This document shows, in pieces, positions 33,932 to 43,605 of a stretch of 64,000 nt of DNA. Numbering within the stretch: the first letter of the stretch is position 1; each line of letters starts with the position of its first letter. Under the pieces are notes generated by a model, which saw nothing but the letters and a program-made list of their open reading frames with translations, did no database searches and was not told where the DNA came from. Source of the stretch: Haloferax sp. Q22 (GTDB lineage Archaea > Halobacteriota > Halobacteria > Halobacteriales > Haloferacaceae). The stretch covers positions 1 through 64,000 of the forward strand of contig NZ_LOEP01000005.1 of NCBI RefSeq assembly GCF_001482285.1, in the 5' to 3' direction. The position numbers were made by a program, and so were the translations under genes.

Positions 33932-35860
33932 GTGAGCCTCAAAGCCGGGCGCGACCCGATGGTCCGCCTGTTCGCCGAATACGGTCGCGAGAACCTCGCG
34001 TGGTTCGTCGTCGGGCTACTGGCGAGCGTCCTCGGGCGGCTCGTCGCCATCGTGCCGGCGCTCGTCCTCGGGGTCGCCATCGACGCGGTGTTCTTCCGAA
34101 ACACGGCGTACGCACTCCCGTTGGTCCCGTCGTCGTGGTTGCCGACGACCGTCTCCGGGCAGTTCTGGCTGAGCTTCTGGCTCGTCATCGGGGCGTTCGT
34201 CGGCGGCGTCGCGCTCTCGTGGGTGCAGGGTCTCGGCCTCGCCGTCTACTCGAATCGCGTCCAGCACGCCGTCCGCGTGGACACCTACGACGCGCTCCAG
34301 CGCCTCGACATGGCCTTCTTCGACGACAAACAGACCGGGCAGGTGCTGTCGATTCTCGACGGCGACGTGCGCAACCTCCGGACGTTCCTCGATAGCACGC
34401 TCTCGGGCGGCCTCCAGTTGGTCGTCGCCGTCGTCGGCATCGCCGGCGTGCTATTCTACCTGAATGCCCAACTCGCGGTCGTCACGCTTGTGGCCGTCCC
34501 GCTTCTCGCCGTCTTCACCGTCTGGTTCATGCGGACGATTCGGCCGCTGTACCGCGCGCTCCGTGAGAGCGTCGGCGCGCTCAACACCCGCATCGAGAAC
34601 AACGTCTCGGGGATGGAGGTCATCAAGGCCTCCGCGACCGAGGACTACGAGACCGACCGCGTCGCCGACGCCTCCATGGACTACTACCGGCGCGCCCTCG
34701 CGGTCGTCAGACTCGACTACCTCTACCAGCCGTCGATGGAACTCCTCGCGGGCGTCGCGTTCGCCGCCACGTTCGCCATCGGCGGCGTCTGGCTCATCTT
34801 CGGCCCGCCCGCGCACTTCACGGGCGACCTGCTGGTTGGCGAGTTCGTCACGTTCCTGTTCATGACCCAGCGGTTCATCGACCCGCTGTCGGGTGCGGGG
34901 CGCATCGTCAACTCCTACGAGAACGCCCGCGCCTCGGGCGAGCGCATCTTCGGACTGGCCGACCGGGAAGCCGTCGTCCGCGACGCGCCCGACGCCGCAG
35001 CCCTTGACGCAGTCGCCGGCCGCGTGGAGTTCGACCGCGTGTCGTTCGCCTACGCGACCGGCCGCGAGGTGCTCCGCGACGTCTCGTTCACGGCCGAACC
35101 GGGAGAGACCGTCGCGCTCGTCGGCCCCACGGGCGCGGGGAAATCCACCGTCGCGAAGCTCCTCCTCAGGCTCTACGAACCCACGGACGGGGCGGTCCGC
35201 GTGGACAGCCACGACGTGCGCGACGTCGAAATCAGGAGTCTGCGCGAAGCAATCGGCTACGTGAGTCAGGACGTGTACCTCTTCGACGGGACGGTCAGGG
35301 AGAACCTCCTGTACGGGGCGTTCGATGCGAGCGAGCCGGAGATGGTCGCGGCCGCGAGCGCCGCCGAGGCCCACGAGTTCGTCTCGCGGCTCCCCGACGG
35401 CTACGACACCCGCATCGGCGAGCGCGGTGTGAAGCTCTCGGGCGGTCAACGCCAGCGGCTCTCCATCGCCCGCGCGATGCTCCAAAACCCGCGGATTCTC
35501 GTCCTCGACGAGGCGACGAGCGCCGTCGACACGGAGACGGAACTGCTCATCCAGCGCGCGCTCGACCGCCTCTCGGCGGGCCGGACGACGCTCGTCATCG
35601 CCCACCGGCTCTCGACAGTCCGCCGGGCCGACGCCATCGTCGTCCTCGACGAGGGGGAAGTCGTCGAGTCGGGAACCCACGACGAACTCGTCGAACTCGG
35701 CGGCCTCTACGCGACGCTCTGGGGCATTCAGGCCGGTGACGTATCGGGCGTCTCTGCGGATATCCTCGCGCGACTGGTCGAACGAAGCCGCGCGGCTGAT
35801 GAGGCCGACGCGGACCGCATCGCCGACGGGGTCACCGCCGACGGGGGCAAAGACGCCTGA
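33932..35860 (+). CDS. ABC exporter, permease fused to ATPase
   Basis: A 642-residue half-transporter of the MsbA/multidrug type, presumably a homodimer. Six membrane helices span residues ~10-310 (ENLAWFVVGLLASVLGRLVA, WLSFWLVIGAFVGGVALSWV, LVVAVVGIAGVLFYLNAQ). The ATPase domain has Walker A GPTGAGKST (~400), Q-loop (SQDVYLFDGT), signature LSGGQRQRLSIARA, Walker B ILVLDEATSA and H-loop AHRLSTV. A ~50-residue acidic tail follows. The GTG at 33932 is taken as start; an in-frame ATG nine codons later (MVRLFAEYG) is possible. Likely exports lipids, drugs or peptides; substrate unknown. Confidence 0.9.
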   Translation: MSLKAGRDPMVRLFAEYGRENLAWFVVGLLASVLGRLVAIVPALVLGVAIDAVFFRNTAYALPLVPSSWLPTTVSGQFWLSFWLVIGAFVGGVALSWVQGLGLAVYSNRVQHAVRVDTYDALQRLDMAFFDDKQTGQVLSILDGDVRNLRTFLDSTLSGGLQLVVAVVGIAGVLFYLNAQLAVVTLVAVPLLAVFTVWFMRTIRPLYRALRESVGALNTRIENNVSGMEVIKASATEDYETDRVADASMDYYRRALAVVRLDYLYQPSMELLAGVAFAATFAIGGVWLIFGPPAHFTGDLLVGEFVTFLFMTQRFIDPLSGAGRIVNSYENARASGERIFGLADREAVVRDAPDAAALDAVAGRVEFDRVSFAYATGREVLRDVSFTAEPGETVALVGPTGAGKSTVAKLLLRLYEPTDGAVRVDSHDVRDVEIRSLREAIGYVSQDVYLFDGTVRENLLYGAFDASEPEMVAAASAAEAHEFVSRLPDGYDTRIGERGVKLSGGQRQRLSIARAMLQNPRILVLDEATSAVDTETELLIQRALDRLSAGRTTLVIAHRLSTVRRADAIVVLDEGEVVESGTHDELVELGGLYATLWGIQAGDVSGVSADILARLVERSRAADEADADRIADGVTADGGKDA

Positions 35861-36038
35861 GGAAGTCGTCGACCGACGGGAGGCGAAGTACGACGAAAGA
35901 AACGAGTCGGGACAGCGAAGCCGGGAGTCCGGCTTCGGTCACGTGAGTGATGGCTGGGTGTCGGCGTCGGGCGACCGGCCGCCCGCGATGGCTGAGACAG
36001 GTGGACCGGTCGCGTCGATACGAGTCGATGCGGTTCGG

Positions 36039-37058
36039 TTACGCCTGAGTCGGGGCGGTCCCCTGTCCGGGTGCCGAGCCGGGCGCGCCGCCGGCTTCGG
36101 GCGTGGCCGGAGCGGGCGCACCGGCTTCCTTGTCGCCGGAGACGAGGAAGTCAGCGAGGTTGCCGACGAGCACCTCGTTGTCGGCCTCGTAGGCCGATTC
36201 GGGCGCGAGGAAGTCGGCGTCACCGATGGCGACAACCGTCTCGCTCTGGGCGGCGACCGTGTACGGACCGGTCTTGCGAATCGACTCGACGCGGGTCTCG
36301 CCGCCGGAGACGAGCGCCGGCGAGACGCTGTCGGCCGAGACCGAAAGCGGCGCGGCGTCGCGGAACACGACCTCGTCGACGCCCTCGGTCAGAGCGGTTT
36401 CGCCCTCGGGCGTGGCGTAGACGTTCTCGTAGTTGAGGTAGTAGTCGTGCATGTTGTACAGCGACGTGGAGCCGAACGAGACCCCGTAGTCGGAGGTCAG
36501 TCCGGCGTCGCCGCCGGTGGTCCCGGACGACACCGAGACGGTGATGAGACCGAGGATGCTCGTCGTGCCCGCGGACTGCGGGTCGCCGACGAGGGCGACG
36601 CGGCCGCCAGCGTCCTCGAACGAACGCAGGCCGGCGAGCTGGTCGCCGGTGTACGGCTGTTCGGGGTTGACGACGACGAAGGCGTCGGCTTTCCGGAGCG
36701 AGGCGTTGAAGTTCCGCTGGGCGTCCTCGCGGGTGAGGTACTTCACCTGATGGCCGTTGGCGACGAGCGCGTCGACGAGCGGCTGGATGTCGGACTCGCT
36801 CACGCTGTTCTCGTGGGCCACGTCGATGAGGACGGTCTTCGGCTCCGCGTTGGAGTCCATCGTCACGTCGCCCGATTCGGGGCCGGGCGTGGCGACGAGT
36901 TCGTCCGCGTCGAACGCCTGCTTCGCGGCGTTTTCCGTGTCTGCCGGGGCGCTACCGCCGAGTTGGAAGGCGTAGGGTGCCACCGCGGCTCCGACCAAGA
37001 TGAGGCCGAGCGCGACCGCGAAGACGACCGTCCCGCCGAGTAAGTTACGCTGAGACAT
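36039..37058 (-). CDS. membrane-anchored DUF4350/GldG-like protein
   Basis: A 339-residue protein with one N-terminal membrane helix (residues ~8-30, VVFAVALGLILVGAAVAPY). The outside part has a Rossmann-like class I amidotransferase-type fold: TVLIDVAHENSVSESDIQ, DAFVVVNPEQPYTGDQLAGL, and FEDAGGRVALVGDP, a pattern shared with DUF4350 and GldG-like ABC-associated proteins. VVAIGDADFLAPE near residue 285 is also typical. A Pro/Ala/Gly-rich tail ends the protein. It overlaps the SppA gene by 14 nt and is translated after it, so the pair probably act together at the membrane. Confidence 0.75.
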   Translation of the reverse strand: MSQRNLLGGTVVFAVALGLILVGAAVAPYAFQLGGSAPADTENAAKQAFDADELVATPGPESGDVTMDSNAEPKTVLIDVAHENSVSESDIQPLVDALVANGHQVKYLTREDAQRNFNASLRKADAFVVVNPEQPYTGDQLAGLRSFEDAGGRVALVGDPQSAGTTSILGLITVSVSSGTTGGDAGLTSDYGVSFGSTSLYNMHDYYLNYENVYATPEGETALTEGVDEVVFRDAAPLSVSADSVSPALVSGGETRVESIRKTGPYTVAAQSETVVAIGDADFLAPESAYEADNEVLVGNLADFLVSGDKEAGAPAPATPEAGGAPGSAPGQGTAPTQA

Positions 37059-37944
37059 TACCGATCACCTCATCTTCGTACTGCACTTGCCCGTACACCA
37101 TCAGGAACTGCGGCGCGCGAACGCCGTCGTAGCCGATGGGACTCTCTTCGATGACGACCGTCGAATTCCCGCTCTGCGAGCTGAGAAGGATGATTCCCGA
37201 ACGAGTCGGGGGCTCCTTCTCGACGACCTCGTAGTCTTCGAGGCCGGCCTCGGAGGCGGCGCGCTCGATGGCCGTCTGGAGCGTACCGATGTCGTCGGCG
37301 TAGCCGTTCTGCGTGGCGCGAGCGCCGGTGTAGACCTTCGCGTAGGCGACCTCCTCGCGCGACAGCGAGAGTTCGTCGCCGCGGTGGTCCATGACGCTGC
37401 CGACGAAGGCGTGCTTCAGCGTCTCAATCTGCGCTTCGCGGTGGTCGAGGGTCATCGACGCCTTGTCGGGACCGGTGCGGATCTCGTTGGACGAGCCGCC
37501 GTAGGGTGCCGAACCGCGGACGCCGACGCTCCCGATGACCGACGAGGGCGTCACGTAGATGTTCTCCGAGGGAAGCATCGTGTAGTACGCGCCCGACGCG
37601 CCCGTTCCTTGGACGCTCGAAACGACGGGCATCTCTTGGGCGGTCCGGTTGACCGCCAAGTACATCCGCTCGGAGGCGGCGGCAGAGCCGCCGGGGCTGT
37701 CGACCTGCAGGACGACGGCCTTTATCGATTCGTTCTCTCGCGCTTCGTGGAGGTCCTCTTCCAGCTGGTCAGCTGTGTAGGAGGTGATGGTCCCGTCGAC
37801 CGAGATAACCGCGACCCTGTCGGGGGTGGGCGCGGCCGCGTCGTAGACGACGGGGGCGAGGAATGCTCCAACCAGGACGGCCGCGACGAGGGCGAGGACC
37901 GAAACGGTCCGCGTCGACGCCGCGGAGGAGGGTTTTGATACCAT
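37045..37944 (-). CDS. sppA: signal peptide peptidase SppA (S49 family)
   Basis: A 299-residue membrane-bound serine protease that cleaves leftover signal peptides. One N-terminal helix (residues ~14-35, VSVLALVAAVLVGAFLAP) anchors it. The S49 core has VLQVDSPGGSAAASE, the nucleophile Ser117 in GTGASGAYY, and a Lys general-base candidate Lys161 in TGPDKASM; YGGSS and AKVYTGARATQNGYAD match the conserved active-site loop (GRVxTGxxA). Single-domain length is like bacterial SppA short forms. Coupled to the downstream DUF4350-like gene. Confidence 0.9.
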   Translation of the reverse strand: MVSKPSSAASTRTVSVLALVAAVLVGAFLAPVVYDAAAPTPDRVAVISVDGTITSYTADQLEEDLHEARENESIKAVVLQVDSPGGSAAASERMYLAVNRTAQEMPVVSSVQGTGASGAYYTMLPSENIYVTPSSVIGSVGVRGSAPYGGSSNEIRTGPDKASMTLDHREAQIETLKHAFVGSVMDHRGDELSLSREEVAYAKVYTGARATQNGYADDIGTLQTAIERAASEAGLEDYEVVEKEPPTRSGIILLSSQSGNSTVVIEESPIGYDGVRAPQFLMVYGQVQYEDEVIGNVSA

Positions 37945-38089
37945 ACTGCGGACGTGACTTCTAGAGCGGTTGTGAAAATACTTGTCATCGTAAAAGACAG
38001 TTGTTCAGACAAGAACGCGAGGCAACGGGGAGAGATGAGCCGACTACGGCGGGTCGTCACCGGAGACGGTCGATGACGGTCGACCGGCC

Positions 38090-38866
38090 TTAGTCGGTCA
38101 GTCCGTAGCCTCGCCGGAAGAGAACGACGTTGAGACTGACGACGCCGAGCGTGAGCGCCGTCAGCACGCCGAGAGAGAGGTTCGGGTCCACCTCGGTGAC
38201 GCCGAGGAAGCCGTAGCGGACGCCGTTGACCATGTATATCATCGGGTTGAGGAGCGACGCCTGCTGGAAGGTCGCCGGAATCTCGTTGAGCGAGTAGAAG
38301 ACGCCGCCGAAGAACACCAGCGGGCGCAGGATGAACTGGTTCATCATCGTCAGGTCGTCGAAGTCGTCGGCCCAGAGGCCGCCGACCACGCCGAGGCCCG
38401 CGAACAACAGGGTGATGACGAGCACGAACGCGACGAGATAGAACGGTTGGGCGACGCCGACGGACGTGAAGAACGCGCCGATGAGGGCGACGAGCGCGCC
38501 GACGAGCACCCCGCGGGTCGCACTGGAGAGGACGTACGCGCCGACCATCGAGGTGTACGACAGCGGCGAGGTCAGCGCCTCCTCGATGTAGCGGTTCCAG
38601 CGGCCGTGGAAGATAGAGAAGGACGCGTTCTCGAAGGCGTTCGAGACGGCCCCGAGGACGATGAGGCCGGGGAGGATAAACAGGATGTACGGGACGCCCG
38701 CGATTTCGTTGATGCGCTCGCCGAGGATGACGCCGAACACGGAGAAGTACAGCACGTTCGTGATAAACGGCGGGACGAACGTGTTGCGCGGGCGGCGAAC
38801 GAATCGGAGGACTTCGCGACGGAGCAGGGCGTAAAAGCCGGTCACGTCGAGGCTCGTGAGGCTCAT
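38090..38866 (-). CDS. ABC-2 type transporter permease
   Basis: A 258-residue permease with six predicted helices: NTFVPPFITNVLYFSVFGVI, AGVPYILFILPGLIVLGAV, MVGAYVLSSATRGVLVGALV, LVAFVLVITLLFAGLGVVGG, the conserved re-entrant region MNQFILRPLVFFGGVFYSLN, and LGVLTALTLGVVSLNVVLF. These match the NodJ/DrrB-like class of efflux permeases. Start overlaps the stop of the ATPase gene by 4 nt, confirming they form one transporter. Substrate unknown (often drugs, polysaccharides or lipids). Confidence 0.92.
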   Translation of the reverse strand: MSLTSLDVTGFYALLRREVLRFVRRPRNTFVPPFITNVLYFSVFGVILGERINEIAGVPYILFILPGLIVLGAVSNAFENASFSIFHGRWNRYIEEALTSPLSYTSMVGAYVLSSATRGVLVGALVALIGAFFTSVGVAQPFYLVAFVLVITLLFAGLGVVGGLWADDFDDLTMMNQFILRPLVFFGGVFYSLNEIPATFQQASLLNPMIYMVNGVRYGFLGVTEVDPNLSLGVLTALTLGVVSLNVVLFRRGYGLTD

Positions 38867-39816
38867 TGCTCGACCTCCGCGGTGGCGCGGCCCTCGCCCT
38901 GTCTCGTCATCTCGACGAACACCTCTTCGAGCGACGTGCGGGAGATTTCGAGGTCGACGATTTCGTGGCCCTGCCGGTCGAGCGCCTGCACCACGTCGGG
39001 GGCGACGAGACCGCCCTGCTGTGCCGTCACGACGAGGCGGGTGCCGTCCAGTTCGACGGCCTCGACGCGGTCGTCGTCGGCCGCGAAGTCGGGCACCGCA
39101 GTCGGCGGGTCGCGGAGTTGGACGACGATGTCGTCGGTGCCGCGGTCCATCAGTTCCTCGGGGCTGGCGACCTCGATGACGGACCCGGAGTCGAGGATGG
39201 CGACCTCGTCGCAGAGGCGTTCGGCCTCTTCGATGTAGTGGGTCGTGAGCAGGATGGTCGTCCCGCTGTCGTTGAGGTCGACGATGGTCTCCCAGAGTTC
39301 GTGGCGCAGTTGCACGTCGACCCCGGCGGTCGGCTCGTCGAGGATGAGCAGGTCGGGGTCGGTGATGAGCGCCCGCGCGAGCATGAACCGTCGTTTCATC
39401 CCGCCGGAGAGCCAGTCGAAGCGGGTGTCGCGCTTGTCGTAGATGCCGACGCGCTTGAGCACGTCGTCGGCGCGCTCGCGGGCCTCGTCGTGCGGAATCC
39501 CGTGGTAGCCCGCCTTGTGTTCGAGCACTTCCCGAATGGGGAAGAATCGGTCCACGTTAAACTCCTGGGGCGCGAGGCCGATGCGGTCGCGGGCCTCGCG
39601 GTAGTCGTCTTCCACGTCGTAGCCGAAGACGCTCGCCTCGCCGCCGGTCTTGCGGACGAGGCCGACAAGGATGTTGATGAACGTCGTCTTCCCCGCCCCG
39701 TTCGGCCCCAACAGCCCGAAGAACGACCCCTCGGGAACGTCGAGGTCGACGCCGTCGAGGGCGCGGACGTCGCCGTAGGACTTCGTCAGGTCGCGTATCT
39801 CAATCGCGGATGCCAT
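38863..39816 (-). CDS. ABC-2 transporter ATP-binding protein
   Basis: A 317-residue ATPase subunit of the DrrA/NodI class. Walker A GPNGAGKTTF (~40), Q-loop IGLAPQEFNVDRFFP, signature LSGGMKRRFMLARAL, Walker B LLILDEPTAGVD and H-loop TTHYIEEAERL. The ~100-residue C-terminal domain (VVQLRDPPTAVPDFAADDD, LEEVFVEMTRQG) is the usual regulatory extension of this class. It is the upstream gene of a two-gene operon with the permease. Confidence 0.93.
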   Translation of the reverse strand: MASAIEIRDLTKSYGDVRALDGVDLDVPEGSFFGLLGPNGAGKTTFINILVGLVRKTGGEASVFGYDVEDDYREARDRIGLAPQEFNVDRFFPIREVLEHKAGYHGIPHDEARERADDVLKRVGIYDKRDTRFDWLSGGMKRRFMLARALITDPDLLILDEPTAGVDVQLRHELWETIVDLNDSGTTILLTTHYIEEAERLCDEVAILDSGSVIEVASPEELMDRGTDDIVVQLRDPPTAVPDFAADDDRVEAVELDGTRLVVTAQQGGLVAPDVVQALDRQGHEIVDLEISRTSLEEVFVEMTRQGEGRATAEVEQ

Positions 39817-39993
39817 TCGTTGGTGCGTCGTCGGGCGTGGACGCGATTAAGCGTAGTGTCCGCGGAACGCCCCGTCACGGCGTGACACGGCCGGTCGCCG
39901 ACTGGACCCGATAACGCTCTGACCCTGCGCGACGGGGCAGGTGTGTTACCATGTGTCAAATTAGGGCCTAATATCCGTTCGTACAGAACTAAG

Positions 39994-40029
39994 TCATTAA
40001 CTAATATTATCATTATCAATCATTAACTA
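39994..40029 (+). promoter_or_regulatory. repeat-containing AT-rich promoter region of the glyoxylate operon
   Basis: TCATTAACTA occurs at 39994-40003 and again at 40020-40029 (26 bp apart) around a TATA-rich core (ATATTATCATTATCA). It is the only strongly AT-rich DNA between the ABC ATPase gene and aceA, and so the likely promoter/operator for aceA-aceB. The regulator is unknown. Confidence 0.45.
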
Positions 40030-40163
40030 TTAGTACTACTCTGCAGTCGAACCGGGTGAGGAGACATCCGATGGTAGTATCCGCAGCACACCACGCATCC
40101 GACCGCTCGACGACCATGACTCGAACCGACCGCTACCGACCGCCGACCCCACCGACGTAACCG

Positions 40164-40418
40164 ATGACAAACCGCGACAACACGACCCGAACCGACACGA
40201 CGACCCGCACACCGACCACCACTCGCTCGACGACGACTCGTCCACCTGCCGCGCGGCGCTACCCCAACAACGAGGAGAACATGGACGCGCCGCTCGTCCC
40301 CTTCATCCAACAGCCGGGTGGGGACGACGAGATGACGACGATTCGGCGCGAACTCGCCGCGCTCCGCGCCCAACTGAACCGTATCGAGCGAACGATGCAG
40401 CCCACCGACACCCAATGA
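40164..40418 (+). CDS. small protein overlapping aceA, leader ORF of the glyoxylate operon
   Basis: An 84-residue frame whose TGA overlaps the aceA ATG by 4 nt. The first ~30 residues are Thr/Arg repeats and atypical for a halophile, so the true start may be the ATG at 40281, giving 45 residues: [20 protein letters not shown] then an amphipathic helix [17 protein letters not shown]. The overlap suggests translational coupling of aceA to it. It could be a real small protein or only a leader. No family is recognised. Confidence 0.5.
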   Translation: MTNRDNTTRTDTTTRTPTTTRSTTTRPPAARRYPNNEENMDAPLVPFIQQPGGDDEMTTIRRELAALRAQLNRIERTMQPTDTQ

Positions 40419-41452
40419 ACCCGACCGAACTCGACAGCGACGTCTTCGCACAGGATGTTGACAACCAGAAGGCCCGCGAACTGCGGGAGATGCTGAACAC
40501 GCAGGACTTCGTGTTCGCCCCCGGCATGTACCACGCGCTGGACGCCCGCCTCGCCGAGATGACGGGCCACGACGCCGCCTACATGTCCGGCTACTCGACG
40601 GTCCTCGGGCAGTTCGGCTTCCCCGACTTGGAGATGGTCACGATGACCGAGATGGTCGAGAACGCAAAGCGCATGGTCGAGGCGACGAATCTGCCGGTCA
40701 TCGCCGACTGCGACACGGGCTACGGCGGCATCCACAACGTCCGCCGCGCCGTCCGCGAGTACGAGAAGGCCGGCGTCGCCGCCGTCCACATCGAGGACCA
40801 GACGACGCCCAAGCGCTGCGGCCACATCGCGGGCAAGCAAATCGTCTCCCGCGAGAAGGCCAAGGCTCGCTTCGAGGCCGCCGTCGACGCCAAGCAGTCG
40901 GAGGACACGGTCGTCATCGCCCGTACCGACGCCTACGGCTCCTCGAACGGTGACTGGGACGAACACGTCGAACGCGGCCGTATCTACGCCGACGCCGGCG
41001 TCGACATCGTCTGGCCCGAGATGCCGAACCCCTCGCGCGAGGACGCCGTCGCCTACGCGGAGGAGATTCACGAGACCCACCCGGACCTGAAGCTCGCGTT
41101 CAACTACTCGTCGTCGTTCGCGTGGTCCGAAGAGGAGGACCCGCTGACGTTCCAGGAGCTGGGCGACCTCGGCTACAAGTACATCTTCATCACGCTGTTC
41201 GGCCTCCACTCGGGCGCGCACGCCGTCTACGAGGACTTCAAGAAGCTCGCCGAACAGGACGAAGAAGGGCAGTTCGACCTCGAACAGCGCTACCTTGGCC
41301 ACCCGACCGAGAGCCACCACGAGCTGTCGTTCGTCTCGCGGTATCAGGACATCGAGACGCAGTTCGACCCCGAGGCGCGCCGCCGCATCGAGGAGTCGGA
41401 AGGGTTCAGCGAGGAGCAGGCCGACCCCATCACGAGCAACGACGATGACTGA
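40415..41452 (+). CDS. aceA: isocitrate lyase AceA
   Basis: Splits isocitrate into glyoxylate and succinate, the first glyoxylate-shunt step, needed on acetate or fatty acids. The 345-residue protein has the PEP-mutase/ICL barrel: [15 protein letters not shown] with metal-binding Asp residues, the active-site KRCGH at 133-137 (Cys135), [19 protein letters not shown], and FNYSSSFAW. It is shorter than bacterial enzymes (~430) because an insertion is lacking, as in other haloarchaea. The stop is 8 nt inside the malate synthase start, so the operon is tightly coupled. Promoter likely at 39960-40030. Confidence 0.95.
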   Translation: MNPTELDSDVFAQDVDNQKARELREMLNTQDFVFAPGMYHALDARLAEMTGHDAAYMSGYSTVLGQFGFPDLEMVTMTEMVENAKRMVEATNLPVIADCDTGYGGIHNVRRAVREYEKAGVAAVHIEDQTTPKRCGHIAGKQIVSREKAKARFEAAVDAKQSEDTVVIARTDAYGSSNGDWDEHVERGRIYADAGVDIVWPEMPNPSREDAVAYAEEIHETHPDLKLAFNYSSSFAWSEEEDPLTFQELGDLGYKYIFITLFGLHSGAHAVYEDFKKLAEQDEEGQFDLEQRYLGHPTESHHELSFVSRYQDIETQFDPEARRRIEESEGFSEEQADPITSNDDD

Positions 41453-42746
41453 GCGCAGACACGACCGACAGTTCGTGCGGACGTTCTTCACCTCGCCGAC
41501 GGCCGTCGAGGGCGAAGCCGACTCCGCGAAAATGCTCCGACGGGCGGCCGGCCTCCGCGGGATGCAGGCCCCCGACGTGTGGGTCCCCGACAACGAGGAC
41601 GCCACCGCGCCGTCGATGCGCGACGAGGGAGCCGAGAACATCATCGAAGTCATCTCCGAACACGGCTCGGAGTTCCCCGGCGAGATCCACCCCCGGATGG
41701 TCTGGCACCGCGACAGCCCCGAAACCCGGTATCAGGGCTTCCAGCACATGCTCGAAATCACCGACCCGGAAAACGGCGCGGTCGAACACATCGACGGCTT
41801 CGTCATCCCCGAGGTCGGCGGCATCGACGACTGGAAGAAGGCCGACGAGTGGTTCACCATCGTCGAGAACGAGCACGGACTCGACGAGGGGAGCCTCGCC
41901 ATGTCGGTCATCATCGAGAGCGGTGAAGCCGAACTCGCCATGGGCGACCTCCGTGACGAGATGGGCAAGCCGACGAACAACCTCGAACGGCTGTTCCTCC
42001 TCGTCGACGGCGAGGTCGACTACACGAAGGACATGCGGGCCATGACGCCCACCGGCGAACTCCCGGCGTGGCCGGAGCTTCGACACAACACCTCCCGCGG
42101 GGCCAGCGCCGCCGGCTGTATCGCCGTCGACGGCCCCTACGACGACATCCGCGACGTCGAAGGCTACCGCGAGCGCATGACCGAGAATCAGGCGAAGGGG
42201 ATGCTCGGCATCTGGTCGCTCACCCCCGGACAGGTCGTCGAGGCAAACACCTCGCCGCTCCCGCCGAAGACCGGCAGTTGGCTCCTCGACGCGGGCGGCG
42301 AGGAGGTCGAACTCGCGTCCGAAGACGGCGTCGAGGTGTACGACGGCGACCGCCTCTCGCTCGAAGCCACCGACGGCGGCTACGAACTCCGGGTCGGCGG
42401 CGACGCGCGGGAACTCACCGCGGACGAACTCCGCGAGGAACTGCTCGGTCTGACCTCGTACGTCCCGAGCATGGACGATATCGTCGACTCCATGGAGGAG
42501 TTCGAGGCGGCCAAGGAGGCCGGCCGCGGCGCGATCGCCATGACCCAGTCGGCGACGCTCCGCATCGGCGGTACCGAAATCGACATCGCCAAGGACCGCA
42601 TGTGGGACGAGGCGACGTACCAGGCCGCGATGACGCCCATCAGCCTGTTCCAAGACGTGTACGAACACCGTCCGGACCAACACGAGGAGTTGGAAGAGCG
42701 CTACGGCGCGGGCGTCGTCGAGCGCGCGATTGAGGTGGGGCTCTAA
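41445..42746 (+). CDS. aceB: malate synthase AceB (haloarchaeal type)
   Basis: Condenses glyoxylate with acetyl-CoA to malate, the second shunt step. The 433-residue length equals the distinctive haloarchaeal class of malate synthase, which is smaller than isoforms A and G. Features: [39 protein letters not shown], a barrel-type stretch [18 protein letters not shown] and [20 protein letters not shown], and a C-terminal [20 protein letters not shown]. The N-terminal region resembles CitE-like lyases. Start overlaps aceA by 8 nt. A strong hairpin with a T-run follows (42837-42881). Confidence 0.95.
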   Translation: MTERRHDRQFVRTFFTSPTAVEGEADSAKMLRRAAGLRGMQAPDVWVPDNEDATAPSMRDEGAENIIEVISEHGSEFPGEIHPRMVWHRDSPETRYQGFQHMLEITDPENGAVEHIDGFVIPEVGGIDDWKKADEWFTIVENEHGLDEGSLAMSVIIESGEAELAMGDLRDEMGKPTNNLERLFLLVDGEVDYTKDMRAMTPTGELPAWPELRHNTSRGASAAGCIAVDGPYDDIRDVEGYRERMTENQAKGMLGIWSLTPGQVVEANTSPLPPKTGSWLLDAGGEEVELASEDGVEVYDGDRLSLEATDGGYELRVGGDARELTADELREELLGLTSYVPSMDDIVDSMEEFEAAKEAGRGAIAMTQSATLRIGGTEIDIAKDRMWDEATYQAAMTPISLFQDVYEHRPDQHEELEERYGAGVVERAIEVGL

Positions 42747-42836
42747 GCTCGGCCATCGACTCCAACTCAGGGAGTCCGCCGTCGGCTCCCGGTTCCGGCA
42801 TGGTCACACGACGGCGTCCGGCTTCGTAGCTCTGAG

Positions 42837-42881
42837 ACGCGCCCGCCCGAACCGTGGGGGCGGCGCGTCGCGTTCTTTTTT
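42837..42881 (+). terminator. terminator of the aceA-aceB operon
   Basis: ACGCGCC (42837-42843) pairs with GGCGCGT (42862-42868), with further GC pairing inside, and a run of six T at 42876-42881 follows. This is about 90 bp after the aceB stop. Confidence 0.6.
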
Positions 42882-42926
42882 CCACTCGACGCTATCCTCA
42901 AGTTCCGCCCGCGCGACTCGACGCGT

Positions 42927-43505
42927 GTGAACGACTCCTCCACACCGACGACGCCCGCGGCGGCGAGCGGCGGTGACGGCGACGGCGACGAACCGCTTGA
43001 ACCCGACGCAGTCGTCGATTTCGAGTCGGCGGGCCTCGCGGACGAGGAGACCCTCGCTCGGCTCCGCGCGGTGAGCTTCTACCTCGACGAGGCGTTCGAG
43101 GTGCCGGGGACGAACTACCGCGTCGGTCTCGACCCGATACTGGGACTCGTCCCGGGCATCGGCGACGCGACGGCCTCGGCGCTCTCGGCGTACATCCTCG
43201 TCGAGGCCGCGATGCTCGGCGTGCCGCGGGCGACGCTCGCGCGGATGCTCGGCAACGTCGTCCTCGACGCGACCGTCGGGTCGCTCCCGCTCGTCGGCGA
43301 CGTGTTCGACGCGGCGTGGAAGGCCAACGCCCGGAACGTCCGCCTGTTGGAGGCTCGGTACGACGACGCCTCCCCCGCTGGCGCGGCGGCCGACCGGCGC
43401 TTCCTCTTGGCCGCGGTGGCCGCCGTCACTCTCCTGCTCGTCGCGCTCGGCGCGGCCACGGCGCTCGTCGCCCTGTGGGCGCTCGGACAGGTTGGCTTAT
43501 TGTAA
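42927..43505 (+). CDS. DUF4112 membrane protein
   Basis: A 192-residue protein starting with GTG. After an acidic ~40-residue N-terminus the DUF4112 core appears: LDEAFEVPGTNYRVGLDPIL, GLVPGIGDATASALSAYIL, and VGSLPLVGDVFDAAWKANAR, ending NVRLLEARY. A C-terminal hydrophobic helix pair (~160-190, LLAAVAAVTLLLVALGAATA) inserts in the membrane. Function not established. It stands alone after the glyoxylate operon terminator. Confidence 0.88.
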   Translation: MNDSSTPTTPAAASGGDGDGDEPLEPDAVVDFESAGLADEETLARLRAVSFYLDEAFEVPGTNYRVGLDPILGLVPGIGDATASALSAYILVEAAMLGVPRATLARMLGNVVLDATVGSLPLVGDVFDAAWKANARNVRLLEARYDDASPAGAAADRRFLLAAVAAVTLLLVALGAATALVALWALGQVGLL

Positions 43506-43576
43506 ATACCTGATAGACAAAATTGGAAAACCGGGTGTGGGAGTAGTTATCTACCCCCAAACTGTAAACTACAAGA

Positions 43577-43585
43577 CATATATAC
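43577..43585 (+). promoter_or_regulatory. TATA element of the Thr-rich lipoprotein gene
   Basis: ACATATATA in an AT-rich stretch, centred ~25 bp before the ATG. Distance fits a leaderless transcript. Confidence 0.5.
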
Positions 43586-43605
43586 GAGCTTGTAAATCAC
43601 CGTGT

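Noticed and set aside
35736-37043. 435-codon plus-strand frame opposite the DUF4350-like gene
   Set aside because: Shadow; the minus-strand frame has a membrane anchor, haloarchaeal composition and a 14-nt overlap with sppA.
40023-40451. 142-codon minus-strand frame before aceA
   Set aside because: Gly/Arg/Val/Ser-rich shadow of the Thr-rich leader frame; it crosses the AT-rich promoter region.
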